Of a stretch of DNA of 20,422 nucleotides, positions 7,328-15,351 are shown one piece after another; position 1 is the stretch's first letter; every line of letters starts with the position of its first letter. Location of the stretch: contig DLIT01000186.1 in NCBI GenBank assembly GCA_002483865.1, positions 13,340-33,761 on the forward strand, written 5' to 3'. Made by a program: the position numbers and the translations under genes. This stretch comes from Brevundimonas sp. UBA7635 (lineage in GTDB: Bacteria > Pseudomonadota > Alphaproteobacteria > Caulobacterales > Caulobacteraceae). Below the pieces are notes generated by a model. That model ran no database searches, was not told the origin of the DNA, and was given only the letters and a program-made list of their open reading frames with translations.

Positions 7328-8086
7328 CTATGCGGCGTCGGTGGCCGGCCGCTGCTTCCATTCCTTGAAGCTGACCGTCAGGGGCGGGGTCCGGTCGGGG
7401 CGGGCCAGGTCAAGGACCAATTCGCCGATCTCGGACGGGTGGGGCAGGGTCGTCGGGTCTTCGCCCGGATAGGCCTGACCTCGCAGCTGGGTACGCATCC
7501 GGCCTGGATCGACAATGCTGACCCGCACCGGCGTGCTCTCGATCTCGTCGGCCCAGCACTTCATCAGCGCCTCGGCACCGGCCTTGGTCGCCGCATACAT
7601 GCCCCAGAAGGCCCGTGGAGCGGTGGCAACGCTGGTGGTGAAGTGGATGACGCGCCCCGCATCAGAGGCCATCAGCAGCGGTTCCAGCGAGCGGATCAGG
7701 CGATAGACGCCGGTGAAATTGATCTTCTCGACCTTGGCGAACTCACGCGGTTCGGCGTGGGAGACAGGCGTCAGGCCCGACTGGCCCATGATGGCGGCGG
7801 ACTGGACCCAGATGTCGATCCGGCCAAACCGCTCGAAGATTGCGCCGCCCAGTCGGTCGATGGCCCCGCCGTCCACGAGGTCGAAGGGGATCAGGGTCGC
7901 GTGTTTGCCCGTGGCGGCATAGATGGCGTCATCCAGCTCTTCCAGCCCCCCCTGGGTGCGCGCACAGGCAATGACGTGGGCACCGGCCTTGGCCAGGGCC
8001 AAGGCGGATTCATGGCCAATGCCGCGCGAGGCCCCGATGACCAGGGCAATGCGGTTGGCGAGGGGAAGCGAAGCGTGATCAACCAT
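7328..8086 (-). CDS. Short-chain dehydrogenase/reductase (SDR)
   Basis: A 252-residue Rossmann-fold oxidoreductase. The cofactor motif GASRGIG lies at about residues 18-24. The catalytic set is visible as Asn in KINFTGVY, Ser in HFTTSVATA, and Tyr and Lys in YAATK. The loop that normally reads NNAG is instead QSAA (in IDIWVQSAAIMG), an unusual substitution. The size is typical for classical SDRs. ATG at 8086 is chosen; a GTG at 8092 would add two residues, and neither has a strong ribosome site. The gene lies 64 bp after purF on the same strand and 10 bp before the polymerase gene. The substrate cannot be inferred from the sequence. Confidence 0.88.
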   Translation of the reverse strand: MVDHASLPLANRIALVIGASRGIGHESALALAKAGAHVIACARTQGGLEELDDAIYAATGKHATLIPFDLVDGGAIDRLGGAIFERFGRIDIWVQSAAIMGQSGLTPVSHAEPREFAKVEKINFTGVYRLIRSLEPLLMASDAGRVIHFTTSVATAPRAFWGMYAATKAGAEALMKCWADEIESTPVRVSIVDPGRMRTQLRGQAYPGEDPTTLPHPSEIGELVLDLARPDRTPPLTVSFKEWKQRPATDAA

Positions 8087-8150
8087 GGTCACGCTGATAG
8101 CGCGCCCGGGCTGAGGTTAAAAGCCATCTCAGCACCCGGACGGAACGGGA

Positions 8151-9656
8151 TCAGGCGGTCACCAGCAGGGACAGCTGAGCGGGGTTGCCACTGCGACCAC
8201 CTTCCTCAATTTCACGATCCAGCAGGCGGGTCGGATAGTCGCCGGTGAAGTAGTGGTCCGTGAACTGCGGGCTGGCGGCATTGCGCTTGCCTGCCCCCGT
8301 CGCCTCATAGAGACCGTCGATCGACAGGAAGCCCAGTGAATCGACTTCCAGAATGGTGCGCATCTCTTCCATCGAGTGGGTCGCGGCCATCAAGTGCGCC
8401 CGCTCGGGCATGTCGATGCCGTAGAAGTCGGGATAGAGGATCTGTGGGCTGGCCGAGCGCAGGTGGACCTCCTTGGCCCCGGCGGCGCGGACGGCGCGCA
8501 CCAGCTTCAACGAGGTGGTGCCGCGCACGATGGAGTCGTCGATCAGGACGACGCGCTTGCCCGCCAGCACAGCCTTGTTAGGGCTGTGCTTCATACGCAC
8601 GCCCTTCTGGCGCGAAGCCTGGGAGGGCTGGATGAAGGTGCGGCCCAGATAGTGGCTGCGGATGATGCCCATCTCGAACGGGATACCCGCTTCCTGGGCA
8701 TAGCCAAGCGCGGCTGGCACGCCCGAATCGGGCACCGGCACAACGATGTCAGCGTCGATATCGAACTCGCGCGCCAGGCGGCGGCCCATCTCCTTGCGGA
8801 CCTCGTAGACCGAACGGCCGTTCACGATGGAGTCCGGGCGGGCGAAATAGACGTATTCGAACAGGCAGGGACGGGCAGGTTTTTCGGGGAAGGGCTTGAT
8901 CGAGGTCAGGCCTTCTTCGTCGATCACGACGACTTCGCCGTGTTCGACGTCGCGGATGAAGGTCGCGCCCATGGTGTCCAGGGCGCAGGTTTCCGAAGCC
9001 AGGACCCAGGCCTTGCCCAGCTTGCCCAGGACCAGGGGGCGGATGCCCAGCGGGTCACGGGCACCAATCATCTTGAAGCGGGTCTGGGCGACCAGGGCAT
9101 AGCCGCCTTCGATCCGGCCGAGGGCGTCGATGAAGCGCTCAACGATCTTGGCTTTGCGGCTGCGGGCGATCAGGTGAAGGATGGCCTCGGAATCCGAGGT
9201 GGACTGGAAGATGGCCCCTTCCGACACCAGCTGGCTGCGCAGGTATTTGAAATTGGTCAGGTTGCCGTTGTGGGCAATGGCGATACCGCCCTGGTCCAGG
9301 TCGGCGAACATCGGCTGGATATTACGCAGGAAGCTGCCACCGGCGGTGGAATAGCGGGTGTGACCGACTGCGGCTGCGCCGGGCAGGCGGTTGGGCAGGT
9401 CGGCATTGCCGAACGCTTCGCCCACAAGGCCCTGATGGCGTTCGGTATGGAAGCGTTCCTCGGCAACGCTGGCGATGCCGCAGGCTTCCTGGCCCCGGTG
9501 CTGCAGGGCATGGAGGCCCAGGGCAACGATCGAGGAGGCTTCGTTGTCCGGAGCTCCCCAGACGCCGCAGACGCCACATTCCAGACGAAGCTGATCGTCA
9601 TCCGGCTCGCGCCAGTGCTCATGGTGAACGACAGGGTCAGCGATAAGATGGCGCAT
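8151..9656 (-). CDS. purF: Amidophosphoribosyltransferase PurF
   Basis: A 501-residue enzyme catalysing the first step of purine synthesis (PRPP plus glutamine to phosphoribosylamine). The class II glutaminase domain starts at Cys27 in LECGVCGVWGAP, implying a 26-residue propeptide that must be cleaved to expose the N-terminal nucleophile, as in the B. subtilis-type enzyme. Glutaminase motifs HRGQEACG, GHTRYST and AHNGNLTN follow. The PRPP-binding motif VVLIDDSIVRGTTS is at about residues 369-382. ATG at 9656 has GGAG upstream; an in-frame TTG at 9680 is less likely. The usual residue after CGV is Phe or Val, so the second Cys (position 30) is unusual. It lies 79 bp after cvpA, matching the widespread cvpA-purF pairing. 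Confidence 0.96.
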   Translation of the reverse strand: MRHLIADPVVHHEHWREPDDDQLRLECGVCGVWGAPDNEASSIVALGLHALQHRGQEACGIASVAEERFHTERHQGLVGEAFGNADLPNRLPGAAAVGHTRYSTAGGSFLRNIQPMFADLDQGGIAIAHNGNLTNFKYLRSQLVSEGAIFQSTSDSEAILHLIARSRKAKIVERFIDALGRIEGGYALVAQTRFKMIGARDPLGIRPLVLGKLGKAWVLASETCALDTMGATFIRDVEHGEVVVIDEEGLTSIKPFPEKPARPCLFEYVYFARPDSIVNGRSVYEVRKEMGRRLAREFDIDADIVVPVPDSGVPAALGYAQEAGIPFEMGIIRSHYLGRTFIQPSQASRQKGVRMKHSPNKAVLAGKRVVLIDDSIVRGTTSLKLVRAVRAAGAKEVHLRSASPQILYPDFYGIDMPERAHLMAATHSMEEMRTILEVDSLGFLSIDGLYEATGAGKRNAASPQFTDHYFTGDYPTRLLDREIEEGGRSGNPAQLSLLVTA

Positions 9657-9735
9657 CGTCAGGCTCCGATGTCCGAACAAGGTAACTCAGGCGGCTGCGC
9701 CGCGCACGTAGTCCTCTATTGCCCCGGGGGCAAGG

Positions 9736-10272
9736 CTATTGATCGGAAAAGCCTTCGCGCACGGAGCTTTTCACGACAGGTGTGATGGCATCGGCCCCCT
9801 TGCCGAGCGCGGGCAGGACCGTCTGGATCGTCCGGGCAGACCCTTCGCTGACCGCAAACAGCCGGGCCTGGGTCAGCCACAGGGGGGGATTGTCGGTCAT
9901 CACCCCCATCAGGGTCAGGTGCGCCGCGCCGATCAGGACCAGGGCGCGCACCAGACCGATCCCCAGCCCCAGCGTCTGATCAAGCACACCCAGTGCATGA
10001 CCCCGGAACCCCTTGGACAGGCTGGAGGCCAGGATCCGCAGGCCGAAATAGAAAATCAGGAAGGTCAGGCCGACGGCCAGGATCGATCCAGCCCAGTCGG
10101 GGTTCACCAGCGAACGACCAACCGGTGCCGTCCAGGGGAGAGTGATCAGGGCAATCAGGGCCGCGACCATGAAGCTGAACAGGGCGGTCAGCTCGCGCAG
10201 GCCGCCCCGGAACCAACCCGCCGCCCCCGAGCCCAGCAGGGCCAGAATGATGAAGACGTCATAGCCGGTCAC
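9736..10272 (-). CDS. cvpA: CvpA family membrane protein
   Basis: A 178-residue protein with four predicted membrane segments and the family N-terminus TGYDVFIILALLGSGAAGWFRGG followed by LREL. The WFRGGLREL stretch matches the conserved G-x-R-G-x-x-R-E motif. CvpA is linked to colicin V production and envelope stress tolerance, and its molecular role is unsettled. The start is GTG at 10272, with GAGGG about 10 bases before it; no better ATG lies near the conserved N-terminus. It sits between radA and purF on the minus strand, an order common in Alphaproteobacteria. The C-terminal 40 residues are polar. Confidence 0.9.
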   Translation of the reverse strand: MTGYDVFIILALLGSGAAGWFRGGLRELTALFSFMVAALIALITLPWTAPVGRSLVNPDWAGSILAVGLTFLIFYFGLRILASSLSKGFRGHALGVLDQTLGLGIGLVRALVLIGAAHLTLMGVMTDNPPLWLTQARLFAVSEGSARTIQTVLPALGKGADAITPVVKSSVREGFSDQ

Positions 10273-10287
10273 GCGTGCAGGGCCCTC

Positions 10288-10319
10288 GGAAAAATCAAAT
10301 GGTCCGCCAGGGGCGGGCC
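10288..10319 (-). terminator. Possible attenuator hairpin between radA and cvpA
   Basis: On the minus strand, GGCCCGC and GCGGACC pair (one G-T wobble, extendable to 8 bp with a 3-base loop) and are followed by ATTTGATTTTT. The hairpin lies just after the radA stop and before the cvpA ribosome site, so it could reduce read-through into cvpA-purF. The U tract is interrupted, so full termination is uncertain. Confidence 0.4.
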
Positions 10320-10323
10320 TGAC

Positions 10324-11697
10324 TTAGTAGCGGTTCTGGTCGATCCGCTGAACCACTTCGTTCAAAAGGTTAGCCGTGGTCAGGGCGACGGCACCCTTCT
10401 TGACCTTGCCATTGGCCTGTGGCGGGGCCAGGGCGCGTTCAAAGCCCAGCTTCTGGGCCTCGCGCAGCCGAGCCTCGGCCCGGCCCACGGCGCGGATTTC
10501 GCCCGACAGACCGATCTCGCCAAAGACGACGCAGGCCGGAGGCAGGGGCTTGTCCAACGCCGAGGAGATCAGAGCGGCCGCCGCGGCCAGGTCGGCAGCC
10601 GGTTCATTGATCCGCAGGCCACCGGCGACGTTCAGATAGACGTCCTTGTCACCAAAGCCGAGCCCGCAGCGAGCCTCCAACACCGCCAGCAGCATGGCCA
10701 GACGCCCGGAATCCCAGCCCACGACGGCGCGGCGCGGCGTGCCATAGGCGGAAGGGGCGACCAGGGCCTGGATCTCGACCAGCACCGGGCGCGAACCTTC
10801 GATCCCGGCAAAGACGGCGGCACCGGGGGCCCGGTCCTTGCCCTCGCCCAGGAAAAGAGCAGAGGGGTTGTTGACCTCACGCAGGCCTGCATCGCCCATC
10901 TCGAACACGCCGATCTCATCGGTCGCGCCAAAGCGGTTCTTGCCCGCGCGCAGGATGCGGAAGGGATAGCCGCGCTCGCCCTCGAAGCTGAGGACCGCAT
11001 CGACCATGTGCTCAACCACGCGGGGACCAGCGATCTGGCCATCCTTGGTCACGTGGCCGACCAGGATGATGGCCGGACCGCCAGCCTTGGCCAGGCGCAC
11101 CAGTTCGGCGGCGCAGGCGCGGACCTGGGTGACCGAACCCGGCCCGGCTTCGTGGGCGTCGGACCACAGGGTCTGGATGGAGTCGATGATGACGATGTCG
11201 AACTGGTCGCGCTTCAGCGTCGTCAGGATTTCGCGCAGGGCTGTGGCCGAGGCCAGTGAAACCGGCGCATCGGCGACGCCCATGCGTTTGGCCCGCGCGC
11301 GGATCTGCTCGATGGCTTCCTCGCCCGAGATATAGGCAACCTTGGCCCCGTTACGCGCGGCTTTTGCGGTTACTTCCAGCAACAGGGTGGACTTGCCCAC
11401 ACCAGGGTCACCGCCCAGCAGGATGGCCGAGCCGGGCACGACCCCGCCACCGCAGACACGATCAAACTCGGTCACGCCGGTGACGATGCGCGGGGGCTCG
11501 GGTGTGTCAGATTGCAGAGTCTCGAACTGCAGCCCGCGTCCGCGCGCCGTGGTCGTGGGTTTCATTGCGCCCGGCGGGGCCGAGCGGGATTCCTCGGCCA
11601 GAGTGTTCCACTCGCCACAGCCGGTGCATTGGCCCGACCACTTGGCATGAACGGCCCCGCAGGACTGACAGATATAGACTTGGGTATCGCGCGCCAT
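10324..11697 (-). CDS. radA: DNA repair protein RadA (Sms)
   Basis: A 457-residue RecA-like helicase that promotes branch migration in homologous recombination. The zinc finger has Cys10, Cys13, Cys24 and Cys27 (CQSCGAVHAKWSGQCTGCG). Walker A is GGDPGVGKST (95-104), Walker B lies in IVIIDSIQT (168-176), and the RadA-specific KNRFG motif is at 253-257. The C-terminal third is the Lon-protease-like domain (for example PAADLAAAAALISSALDKPL), which lacks protease function in this family. The length is standard. It is transcribed toward cvpA and purF. The 154 bp to the divergent Yip1-family gene must hold its promoter, but I see no clear -35/-10 pair. Confidence 0.97.
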   Translation of the reverse strand: MARDTQVYICQSCGAVHAKWSGQCTGCGEWNTLAEESRSAPPGAMKPTTTARGRGLQFETLQSDTPEPPRIVTGVTEFDRVCGGGVVPGSAILLGGDPGVGKSTLLLEVTAKAARNGAKVAYISGEEAIEQIRARAKRMGVADAPVSLASATALREILTTLKRDQFDIVIIDSIQTLWSDAHEAGPGSVTQVRACAAELVRLAKAGGPAIILVGHVTKDGQIAGPRVVEHMVDAVLSFEGERGYPFRILRAGKNRFGATDEIGVFEMGDAGLREVNNPSALFLGEGKDRAPGAAVFAGIEGSRPVLVEIQALVAPSAYGTPRRAVVGWDSGRLAMLLAVLEARCGLGFGDKDVYLNVAGGLRINEPAADLAAAAALISSALDKPLPPACVVFGEIGLSGEIRAVGRAEARLREAQKLGFERALAPPQANGKVKKGAVALTTANLLNEVVQRIDQNRY

Positions 11698-11851
11698 GAG
11701 CCTGACCTAGCAGGAATCGGGGTGAAGGCGAGGGGGGCAATCAGGATCTGCGACCGTTAATGACGCAGGGTGCCGCAATGGCTTGCCACAGACGGCGACT
11801 GGGGGTCATTCTAGATTGAATATCGTTGATACGACTTCGGGAGGGAACCCC

Positions 11852-12481
11852 ATGTCACAGGACTTACCGCCATCGGGCAATACGTCGTTGGTAGAGCGCG
11901 TAAAGAACATTCTGATACAGCCCAAGCTGGAGTGGCCGGTCATCGAGGCCGAGGCGGCGACGGTTCGCTCTGTCTTCGTGCCCTATGCCGTGCTGCTGAC
12001 GGCGATCGGACCGGTCGCCACCCTGATCGGGCACCAGTTGATGCCGATCCGTGTGTTCGGCTCGGTCTATCGGGTCAATCTGTTCGGCGGGATGATCTCG
12101 GCTCTGGTGACCTGGGGGCTGAGCCTGCTCGCCGTCTATCTGCTGGCTTTGATTATCGAGGCGCTGGCCCCGAGCTTTGACGGCGTCAAGGATCGCCTGC
12201 GCGCCGTCAAGGTGGCGGTCTATGCGTCCACCGCAGCCTGGGTGGCGGGCATTTTTGGCCTGATACCTGCCCTGTCGTGGCTGGGCGGACTGCTGGGTCT
12301 TTACAGTCTCTACCTGCTCTATCTGGGTCTTGGTCGCCTGATGCGAGTGCCCGAGGCCAAGACCATTGGCTATACCGTGGTCGTGGTGCTGGCCGCCATC
12401 GTCCTGTGGGCGATCGTGGGGGCGGTTGTCGGCTCTATAATGGGGGCTGGCATCCTGTCGGCGGCCGCCTTCAGCTACTAG
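11852..12481 (+). CDS. Yip1-domain family membrane protein
   Basis: A 209-residue inner-membrane protein. A polar N-terminus of about 38 residues (SLVERVKNILIQPKLEWPVI, characteristic of bacterial YIP1-family proteins) precedes about five hydrophobic segments, near residues 39-62, 80-106, 124-140, 142-160 and 172-205. The ATG at 11852 has GGAGGG just upstream; the open frame extends to 11783 but without a ribosome site. It is the only plus-strand gene between der and the window end, set between alr and radA. Its TAG stop overlaps the alr stop on the other strand within one CTAG. Function is unknown; bacterial members are uncharacterised membrane proteins. Confidence 0.85.
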   Translation: MSQDLPPSGNTSLVERVKNILIQPKLEWPVIEAEAATVRSVFVPYAVLLTAIGPVATLIGHQLMPIRVFGSVYRVNLFGGMISALVTWGLSLLAVYLLALIIEALAPSFDGVKDRLRAVKVAVYASTAAWVAGIFGLIPALSWLGGLLGLYSLYLLYLGLGRLMRVPEAKTIGYTVVVVLAAIVLWAIVGAVVGSIMGAGILSAAAFSY

Positions 12482-13530
12482 CCGACATAGAGACGCGGCA
12501 CGCGCGGCGTGATCGAGGTCAGCATCTCATAGCTGATGGTCCCCGCCGCCGTGGCCGCGTCATCGACCATTCGATTAGCTCCAAAGATTTCGACTGTATC
12601 ACCGGCCTGGACCGCCAGGCCGGTGACATCCACCGCCAGGACATCCATCGAGATACGACCGATGATCGGGCGCAGCTGGCCCGCGATCCAGACCTGACCA
12701 CCCGGGCTGTTCGAGCGCATGATGCCGTCCGCATACCCGGCCCCGCAGGTGGCGACGGTGATTTCCGTGTCAGCCCTGTAGCCCTGGGAATAGCCAACGG
12801 TTTCGCCGACCGGGACCGGACGCACCTGCATGACCTGGGCGTGCAGGGTGGCGACGGGGGCGATGCGGGCATCCGGCTTGCCCTCGGGCCCGCCGCCGTA
12901 AAGGCAGATGCCGGGGCGCACCACGTCAAAGCCAAAGTCGGGGCCCAGGAAACAGCCGCCGGAGTTGGCAAAGCTGCGGGTCGCGCCGGGATATTTCTGG
13001 CTGACAGCATCAAAGGCGTCGCGCTGCTGGCGGTTCAGTGGATTGGACGGTTCGTCGGCGCAGGCCAGGTGCGTCATGACCAACTCCAGTCCCTCGAATG
13101 GCTCAGGCGCATTTTCGACGCGATAGCCCAGGCGGTTCATGGCCGTATCGATCTGCAAGCCACAGGCTCCGCCGCCCGACTGGTGCCAGGCTTCAAGCTG
13201 TGCCGGCTGGTTGATCACCGGCCGCAGGTTGGCCGCACGGATTGCGCGAATGTTATCGCCGTGGGCACCGTCCAGGACATAGATGGGGGGCTCGCTGCCC
13301 AGGGCTTCGCGCAGGACCATCCCTTCCAGGGCGCGGGCCACGAAGAAGGTGCGCGCACCCTCGTCCATCAGGCGACGGGCCACCTGAACCGCGCCCAGGC
13401 CATAGGCGTCCGCCTTGACCACCGGATTGACCGGCCGCCCGGTCAGGGTGCCAAGGAAATGGTAGTTTCGCGCCAGCGCTCCAAGATCGACCGTGAGCGA
13501 GGCGGGCAGGGATGCAGGCAGGGAGGACAT
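12478..13530 (-). CDS. alr: Alanine racemase
   Basis: A 350-residue PLP enzyme converting L-alanine to D-alanine for peptidoglycan. The N-terminal TIM barrel carries the cofactor Lys39 in VVKADAYGLGA. The catalytic Tyr266 lies in CGAGYADGIMRS. The C-terminal beta domain includes RISMDVLAVDVT and AGDTVEIFG. The length is slightly shorter than the usual 360-370 but all key blocks are present. ATG at 13530 has AGAAGG upstream. It follows dnaB on the minus strand after 218 bp holding two hairpin repeats. The stop lies in CTAG, shared with the converging Yip1-family gene. Confidence 0.96.
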   Translation of the reverse strand: MSSLPASLPASLTVDLGALARNYHFLGTLTGRPVNPVVKADAYGLGAVQVARRLMDEGARTFFVARALEGMVLREALGSEPPIYVLDGAHGDNIRAIRAANLRPVINQPAQLEAWHQSGGGACGLQIDTAMNRLGYRVENAPEPFEGLELVMTHLACADEPSNPLNRQQRDAFDAVSQKYPGATRSFANSGGCFLGPDFGFDVVRPGICLYGGGPEGKPDARIAPVATLHAQVMQVRPVPVGETVGYSQGYRADTEITVATCGAGYADGIMRSNSPGGQVWIAGQLRPIIGRISMDVLAVDVTGLAVQAGDTVEIFGANRMVDDAATAAGTISYEMLTSITPRVPRLYVG

Positions 13531-13601
13531 GATAGCCTTCTACGCCGCCCGCCACGACCCGCAACACCCCATTGGATTATTCTTCCTCAGCTTGAGCGCC
13601 C

Positions 13602-13626
13602 TGTCCTCGCCCCTGTGGCGAGGACA
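13602..13626. repeat. REP-like palindromic hairpin, copy 1
   Basis: TGTCCTCGCC, loop CCTGT, then GGCGAGGACA form a perfect 10-bp stem between alr and dnaB. Its 21-bp core (13604-13624) reappears in reverse orientation at 13690-13710 with one mismatch. No T run follows on either strand, so this is better described as a repetitive palindrome than as a terminator. Confidence 0.65.
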
Positions 13627-13688
13627 CAGATCCACAGCGGTCTATTTTTCGGCTCTCACGCGTCAGTCTGCACAGGTTGAGTTTCTGG

Positions 13689-13711
13689 ATCCTCGCCACA
13701 GGGGCAAGGAT
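13689..13711. repeat. REP-like palindromic hairpin, copy 2 (inverted)
   Basis: ATCCTCGCC, loop ACAGG, then GGCAAGGAT form a 9-bp stem with one C-A mismatch on this strand (a G-T wobble on the other). The core is the reverse complement of copy 1 at 20 of 21 positions while the flanks differ, which suggests a defined repeat unit. It lies 38 bp beyond the dnaB stop. Confidence 0.6.
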
Positions 13712-13748
13712 GACGCCAGACCCAGTTCCTGGTCACGTCCCCGACGGC

Positions 13749-15242
13749 CTATTCGTAGGAATGATCCTCGTAGCGGGCGTCCTTGGCCAGGTTGCCAAAG
13801 CGGGTGGTGTTGGCGTCGAACGCCAGCTTGACGATGCCGATGGGGCCGTGACGCTGTTTGCCGATGACGACCTCGGCCTGGTGCTGCAGGCGATCCATGT
13901 CTTCCTGCCACTTCAGGTGTTCTTCGGTGCCTTCGCGTGGCTCGGCCCGACCCAGATAATAGCTCTCGCGATAGACGAACATGACGCAGTCGGCGTCCTG
14001 CTCGATCGAGCCGGATTCACGAAGGTCGGACAGCTGCGGGCGCTTGTCGTCGCGTTGCTCGACCTGACGCGACAGCTGCGACAGGGCGATGATGGGGACG
14101 TTCAGTTCCTTGGCCAGGGCCTTCAGACCCCCGGTGATTTCCGAGACTTCCTGCACGCGGTTCTTCTGACCGCCGCCGTCGCCGGTGGTAACCAACTGCA
14201 GGTAGTCGACGACAATCAGGTCGAGGCCATGCTCCATTCGCTTCAGGCGACGTGCGCGAGCGGCCAGCTTGGAAATGGAGATACCGCCGGTGGCGTCGAT
14301 GTAGAGGGGGCTTTCGCCGATCTCGACCGCCGCGTCGCGCAGCTTTGAAAAGTCGCTGGCGTCGATCTCACCCTTACGCAGCTTGTCCGATGACACACCC
14401 GACGCATCGGCCAGGATACGCATGGCCAACTGTTCGGCGCTCATTTCCAGCGAGTAGAAGGCGACGACGCCGCCATCGACGGTCTTGCGCGTCCCGTCGG
14501 GCTGGATCTCGTACTGATAGTTGCGCGCCACGTTGAAGGCGACGTTGGTCGCCAGCGCCGTCTTGCCCATGGACGGACGACCGGCCAGGATCAGAAGGTC
14601 AGAGGGGTGCAGGCCACCCAGTTTCTGGTCCAGGTCATCAAGACGGGTCGCCAGGCCAGCCAACTTGCCTTCGCGCTGATAGGCTTCACCGGCCATTTCG
14701 ACCGCACCCGACAGGGCGTGAGAGAAGCTCACAAATCCCGACGACGGCTTGCCGGTCTCGGCCAGGGAATAGAGGGTCTGCTCCGCCTGTTCGATCTGGT
14801 CATCGGCGGGAACCTCGGGATTTGGGGCTTCCTTGATGATCTCGCCGCCGATACGGATCAGGTCGCGGCGCAGGGCCAGGTCATAGACCACACGGGCATA
14901 GTCAGGTGCGTTGGCCGCTGGCGGGGCACGGTCCACCAGATCGGCCAGATAGCGCAGGCCGCCGAATTCCTGGAAGGCGGGATCCTGCTTGAACCGCTCC
15001 ATCAGGATGGTGGGTTCGGCCAGCATACCCTGACGGATATGGTCTTCGATGGCGTCGAACAGGCGCTGGTGAAAGGGTTCGTGGAAATGATGCCCGCGCA
15101 GTCGGTCGCTAAGCCGCTCGAAAACCGAGTTGTCGAACATCAACGAACCGAGCAGGGCCTGCTCCGCCTCAAGGTTGTGAGGCATGGAGGAAACCGGGAC
15201 ACTATCCGGGTTTCCGAAGGGCGCAGGAGCAAAGGCGTTCAT
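13749..15242 (-). CDS. dnaB: Replicative DNA helicase DnaB
   Basis: A 497-residue hexameric replication-fork helicase. The N-terminal primase-interacting domain starts at about residue 20 (PHNLEAEQALLGSLMFDN). The RecA-like domain has Walker A GRPSMGKTA (221-229), YSLEMSAEQL (263-272), Walker B DYLQL (346-350), SQLSRQVEQR (388-397), DLRESGSIEQDAD (406-418) and the basic KQRHGPIG (462-469). An insert of about 24 residues (430-453) follows the YRESYY motif. ATG at 15242 is used; Met20 would truncate a Pro-rich leader common in this group. The ribosome site is weak. It is followed by alr, radA, cvpA and purF, the usual alphaproteobacterial order. Confidence 0.97.
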   Translation of the reverse strand: MNAFAPAPFGNPDSVPVSSMPHNLEAEQALLGSLMFDNSVFERLSDRLRGHHFHEPFHQRLFDAIEDHIRQGMLAEPTILMERFKQDPAFQEFGGLRYLADLVDRAPPAANAPDYARVVYDLALRRDLIRIGGEIIKEAPNPEVPADDQIEQAEQTLYSLAETGKPSSGFVSFSHALSGAVEMAGEAYQREGKLAGLATRLDDLDQKLGGLHPSDLLILAGRPSMGKTALATNVAFNVARNYQYEIQPDGTRKTVDGGVVAFYSLEMSAEQLAMRILADASGVSSDKLRKGEIDASDFSKLRDAAVEIGESPLYIDATGGISISKLAARARRLKRMEHGLDLIVVDYLQLVTTGDGGGQKNRVQEVSEITGGLKALAKELNVPIIALSQLSRQVEQRDDKRPQLSDLRESGSIEQDADCVMFVYRESYYLGRAEPREGTEEHLKWQEDMDRLQHQAEVVIGKQRHGPIGIVKLAFDANTTRFGNLAKDARYEDHSYE

Positions 15243-15317
15243 CAGGTCACTAAAGCAGATCGCGCCCCGTCACTGGATGGCGAGAGGGCGCAAACAACAG
15301 ATTGTCCCCACAGGGGT

Positions 15318-15326
15318 TTTTCCACA
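15318..15326 (+). promoter_or_regulatory. DnaA-box-like site upstream of dnaB
   Basis: TTTTCCACA differs by one base from the DnaA-box consensus TTATCCACA and lies 76 bp before the dnaB start. Beside it are the weaker TTGTCCCCA (two mismatches, 15302-15310) and the palindrome CACAG-C-CTGTG (15323-15333). A role of DnaA in dnaB expression is inference. Confidence 0.35.
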
Positions 15327-15351
15327 GCCTGTGAACTGCGGGGAGAAGCCC

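Noticed and set aside
8376..11259. Very long plus-strand open frames opposite purF, cvpA and radA
   Set aside because: They are antisense shadows of GC-rich coding sequence, without family motifs or ribosome sites; the minus-strand genes are unmistakable.
11783..11817. TTGCCA ... TAGATT as a promoter for the Yip1-family gene
   Set aside because: The spacing of 23 bp is too long for a sigma-70 promoter.
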